Source: Sphingobacteriales bacterium (GTDB taxonomy: Bacteria; Bacteroidota; Bacteroidia; Chitinophagales; Chitinophagaceae). Taken from it: DNA of 6,759 nt. Location of the stretch: contig CANJEF010000068.1 of the NCBI GenBank assembly GCA_947472965.1, positions 1 through 6,759 on the forward strand, read 5' to 3'. A model generated the notes under the pieces. That model had not been told where the DNA came from, did no database searches, and saw only the letters and a list, made by a program, of their open reading frames with translations. Made by a program: the position numbers and the translations under genes. Below are positions 4,001 to 6,759 of the stretch, piece by piece (the first letter of the stretch is position 1; every line of letters begins with the position of its first letter).

Positions 4001-6759
4001 CTATTCCGGTTCGTAACCAAGCATAAAAGTGAAGCTACTGGCTGATTTCAGTGTTCCATTTGCAGTCAGCCTATCCAATCCCACGCCATAATCAAACCCA
4101 AGCAAACCAAACATTGGCAAGAAAAACCTCACACCAACTCCCACAGAACGTCTCAACCTGAATGGATTGTATTCCTTGAAGGAGTACCATCCGTTGGCTG
4201 CTTCATAAAACGCAAGTCCATATATTGTACTGCTCGGGTTGGTTACGAATGGATAACGCATTTCAAGGCTATACTTATTAAAAATAGTAAAGAACTGAGA
4301 TGCATTAGATCTATCGGGGTTTACGGTGGGATCCGACTTTTCATACACTGGATATCCCCTATGTGCTACGATATCATATCCAAGTACCCCAAAGTTATTT
4401 GTCAGTCCTGCATTTCCAACCTGGAAACGTTCAAATGGAGATATAGGCAAATCCTTGTTATATCTTCCAATGAACCCATATTTGGCAGCGATGCGCATCA
4501 CGAATTGTCTTGTTTTGTCTTCACCCCTTGGCTTACCCAGTGGCACAAACCATTCTGCATTAAAGCGCCATTTGTGGTACTCCACCAATTTGAAAATATC
4601 TTGTTGATTAATCCCTTTTATGAATGACCAAGGAGGTGTAAAGGCACCACTAAGCATGAAGTTTGATCCATTGCGTGGGAAAATCGGTTGATCTACTGAA
4701 GTCCGCTGCAATGCAATTTTAATATTGATGTTGTTTGACGTTCCTGTTGCAAATGAAGGGAAAATCGCGTAATTCCTGGCTTTGTATTGTACATAACTGA
4801 GCGATGTTACCAATGAGAAGAAATCATCGGGCCACTTCAACTGCTTACCCAACGCAATAGTAACTCCTTGTGTGATTAGGTAAGACGTGTCCGCAGCTTT
4901 CGAAGGACGAATGAAGTTACCATAACTATTACCAAAGCCGCCGCCGCCGCCAAAACCTCCCGCTGAATAGGGATTATATGAATTGCTGAATTTGGTATTG
5001 AAAACGCTAAATGTAAATGAATTCCGTTTCTTTCCACCGAGCCAAGGTTCGGTGAATGAGAAATTATATGATCGGAAATAACGTCCGTTAGATTGAAAGC
5101 GTACACTCAATTTCTGTCCATCACCAGTTGGCAAAGGATCCCATGATGACTTCTTGAATATGTTCTTTATTGAAAAGTTATTGAAGGTGATTCCCAACGT
5201 GCCGGTAAGTCCGATTCCACCGCCCCATCCTGCACTGAGTTCAAGCTGATCAGAAGACTTTTCCTCTACCGTGTAATTGATATCAACAGTTCCATCATCC
5301 TGGTTTGGAACTGGTTGCATGCCGAGTTTTTCCTGGTTGAAATAACCAAGGTTGGTTATTTCACGCTGTGAACGGATCAGATCGGCCCTGCTGAATTTTT
5401 CTCCAGGTATTGTCCTTAATTCACGTCTGATTACATATTCCTTTGTCTTATCGTTACCACTGATGTTTACATTTTTGATGGTTGCCTGCGGACCTTCTAC
5501 TACCCTGATCTCATGATCGATGGTATCATTGTACACAGAAGTTTCAACTGCGTTGATTGAAAAGAAAAGATAACCGTCGTCCTGATAAAGTGAACTTATA
5601 TCACCTCCTTCTGGAGTAGCCTGCTTACCAAGCTTTTTATTGAGAAATTCAAGGTTGTAGGTATCGCCTTTCTTTATTGCGAGCAACATTGTTAACAGAC
5701 TGTCGGCATACTTGGTATTCCCTTTCCATGTCATGTTGCCAAAAACGTACCTGCTTCCTTCATCCACTTTCAAGGATAAATTCAAGCGGCCCTTTTTGTC
5801 GTAGTACTGTGTATCTTTTGAAATTACGGCATCCCTGTAGCCTAGTGAGTTGTAGTAATCCAGAATTTTTTCCTTGTCTTCAACATATTTCTTTTCGTTG
5901 AATTTTGCAGATGACAATAATTTAAACCTGAACCAAGGGTCTATGAAGTCTTTTATTTTTGAAGGATGCAAATATCCTTTTTGACTGATGAAATCTTTGA
6001 AACTAAGCTTTTTGATTTCGCCATAAGGACTGTATGAACTATCCGGGTAGAGAGTAAGCCTGGATAGCTCTTTGGTGCCCTTCATTTTTTTCTTCAAAGC
6101 CAGTGTTTGTGCTGCAGTATTACCAAAGAAAAAGACTTCTGAAATTCGCACTTTACTGCCTTTTGTAATATTGAAATACAAAATCACCTTTCCTGGTGAT
6201 GCTGGATCCTTTTGCTCAGAAACATTTACCGTAGCTCCTTGATAACCCTTGTCGATAAAATATTTTACGATATTTTCTTTGGCAGACAACTGCATGTTAT
6301 CAGTCACCACCCTGGTTTTCATGAGTCCAACCTTGTCTTTCAATTCATCCGCTTCCGTTTTTTTTACTCCCAGAAATTTGAAGTCAGATAGCATGGGTCT
6401 TTCCACCGCTTCAATTTCAATTGAAATGTTTCTGTCTTCAACCTTGGTAATCCAAATGTTGATGTTCGTAAACATATTCTGTGTCCAAAGTTTTGAAATC
6501 GCTTTTGCAAATTGATCACCTCCGGGAATGGTAACTTCATCACCAACAGCCAAGCCAGAAACAGATATCACGATTGCGGCATCAAAGGCCTTGTTACCGG
6601 TAACTTTGATATCTGAAATAATGTATTTTTTGGGATACTTTACATCATAAATTCCCATTAAAACGGGGTCAATAGACGTTACCGGCAGGGTGTCTGTTTG
6701 AGCAGAAACGCTGGTAGAAATAACCGCCAATAAAGCAAAAAAACACAGCGTAAAAATCC
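4001..6759 (-). CDS. bamA: Outer-membrane protein assembly factor BamA (5' end beyond window)
   Basis: An Omp85-family protein, the core of the machine that folds and inserts beta-barrel proteins into the outer membrane. The reading frame is open to the window edge. The TTG at 6730 is not the true start: the codons before it read IFTLCFFALL and form, with AVISTSVSA-QTD, a signal peptide, so the ATG lies just outside. About 918 residues are visible. Counted from that TTG, there are five POTRA domains at about 36-112, 113-192, 194-326, 329-414 and 416-491; these are periplasmic and meet chaperones and substrates. The third is clearly enlarged. The membrane barrel runs from 494 to 909 and includes the RGY at 791-793, which corresponds to the conserved VRGF/Y lid-loop motif, and the terminal strand FTFMLGYEPE. 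A glycine-rich loop (GGFGGGGGFG, 591-600) is unusual. The two ompH genes follow directly. Confidence 0.96.
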   Translation of the reverse strand, partial: IFTLCFFALLAVISTSVSAQTDTLPVTSIDPVLMGIYDVKYPKKYIISDIKVTGNKAFDAAIVISVSGLAVGDEVTIPGGDQFAKAISKLWTQNMFTNINIWITKVEDRNISIEIEAVERPMLSDFKFLGVKKTEADELKDKVGLMKTRVVTDNMQLSAKENIVKYFIDKGYQGATVNVSEQKDPASPGKVILYFNITKGSKVRISEVFFFGNTAAQTLALKKKMKGTKELSRLTLYPDSSYSPYGEIKKLSFKDFISQKGYLHPSKIKDFIDPWFRFKLLSSAKFNEKKYVEDKEKILDYYNSLGYRDAVISKDTQYYDKKGRLNLSLKVDEGSRYVFGNMTWKGNTKYADSLLTMLLAIKKGDTYNLEFLNKKLGKQATPEGGDISSLYQDDGYLFFSINAVETSVYNDTIDHEIRVVEGPQATIKNVNISGNDKTKEYVIRRELRTIPGEKFSRADLIRSQREITNLGYFNQEKLGMQPVPNQDDGTVDINYTVEEKSSDQLELSAGWGGGIGLTGTLGITFNNFSIKNIFKKSSWDPLPTGDGQKLSVRFQSNGRYFRSYNFSFTEPWLGGKKRNSFTFSVFNTKFSNSYNPYSAGGFGGGGGFGNSYGNFIRPSKAADTSYLITQGVTIALGKQLKWPDDFFSLVTSLSYVQYKARNYAIFPSFATGTSNNINIKIALQRTSVDQPIFPRNGSNFMLSGAFTPPWSFIKGINQQDIFKLVEYHKWRFNAEWFVPLGKPRGEDKTRQFVMRIAAKYGFIGRYNKDLPISPFERFQVGNAGLTNNFGVLGYDIVAHRGYPVYEKSDPTVNPDRSNASQFFTIFNKYSLEMRYPFVTNPSSTIYGLAFYEAANGWYSFKEYNPFRLRRSVGVGVRFFLPMFGLLGFDYGVGLDRLTANGTLKSASSFTFMLGYEPE

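Noticed and set aside
6728..6730. TTG at 6730 as the bamA start
   Set aside because: It falls in the middle of the signal peptide; the hydrophobic codons upstream stay in frame to the window edge, so the gene is simply cut by the window.

Overview
The window comes from a member of the Bacteroidetes (Bacteroidota), most likely Chitinophagales/Chitinophagaceae. The evidence is the gene order bamA - ompH/skp - ompH/skp - murI, the L34 protein with its [22 protein letters not shown] start, A-rich start contexts instead of Shine-Dalgarno sites, and promoter boxes of the TAnnTTTG type. The family assignment is a recognition judgement and was not tested by alignment.

Layout. The left end (48-566, + strand) carries one accessory gene, an ORF6N-domain protein. 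Everything else is on the - strand and is read from right to left. bamA (its 5' end runs off the right edge) is followed by two ompH/skp periplasmic chaperone genes, a strong intrinsic terminator, murI, a leader with hairpins, rpmH (1688-1843), a terminator, a pair of inverted heptanucleotide-repeat arrays with a probable promoter between them, and an overlapping rnpA-tadA pair. tadA converges on the ORF6N gene. There are no tRNA or rRNA genes, CRISPR arrays, transposases or insertion sequences.

How the genes fit together. The right half is an envelope cluster: BamA inserts outer-membrane beta-barrel proteins, the two OmpH/Skp chaperones carry those proteins across the periplasm, and MurI supplies D-glutamate for peptidoglycan. 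The centre is a translation and RNA-processing cluster: ribosomal protein L34, the RNase P protein subunit and the tRNA adenosine deaminase.

Most notable observation. The ORF6N gene contains a perfect 25-nt palindrome (231-255) inside its coding sequence. A second, 27-nt palindrome (580-606) lies 14 nt after its stop codon. The two share an identical 17-nt core, and their outer arms differ at matching positions on both sides, so each remains perfectly palindromic. This suggests selection on the DNA palindrome or RNA hairpin itself, possibly as a recognition site linked to this DNA-binding protein family. Other points of interest are the heptad arrays separating rpmH from rnpA and a terminator ending 4 nt before the murI start codon. 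The remaining genes are ordinary housekeeping genes.
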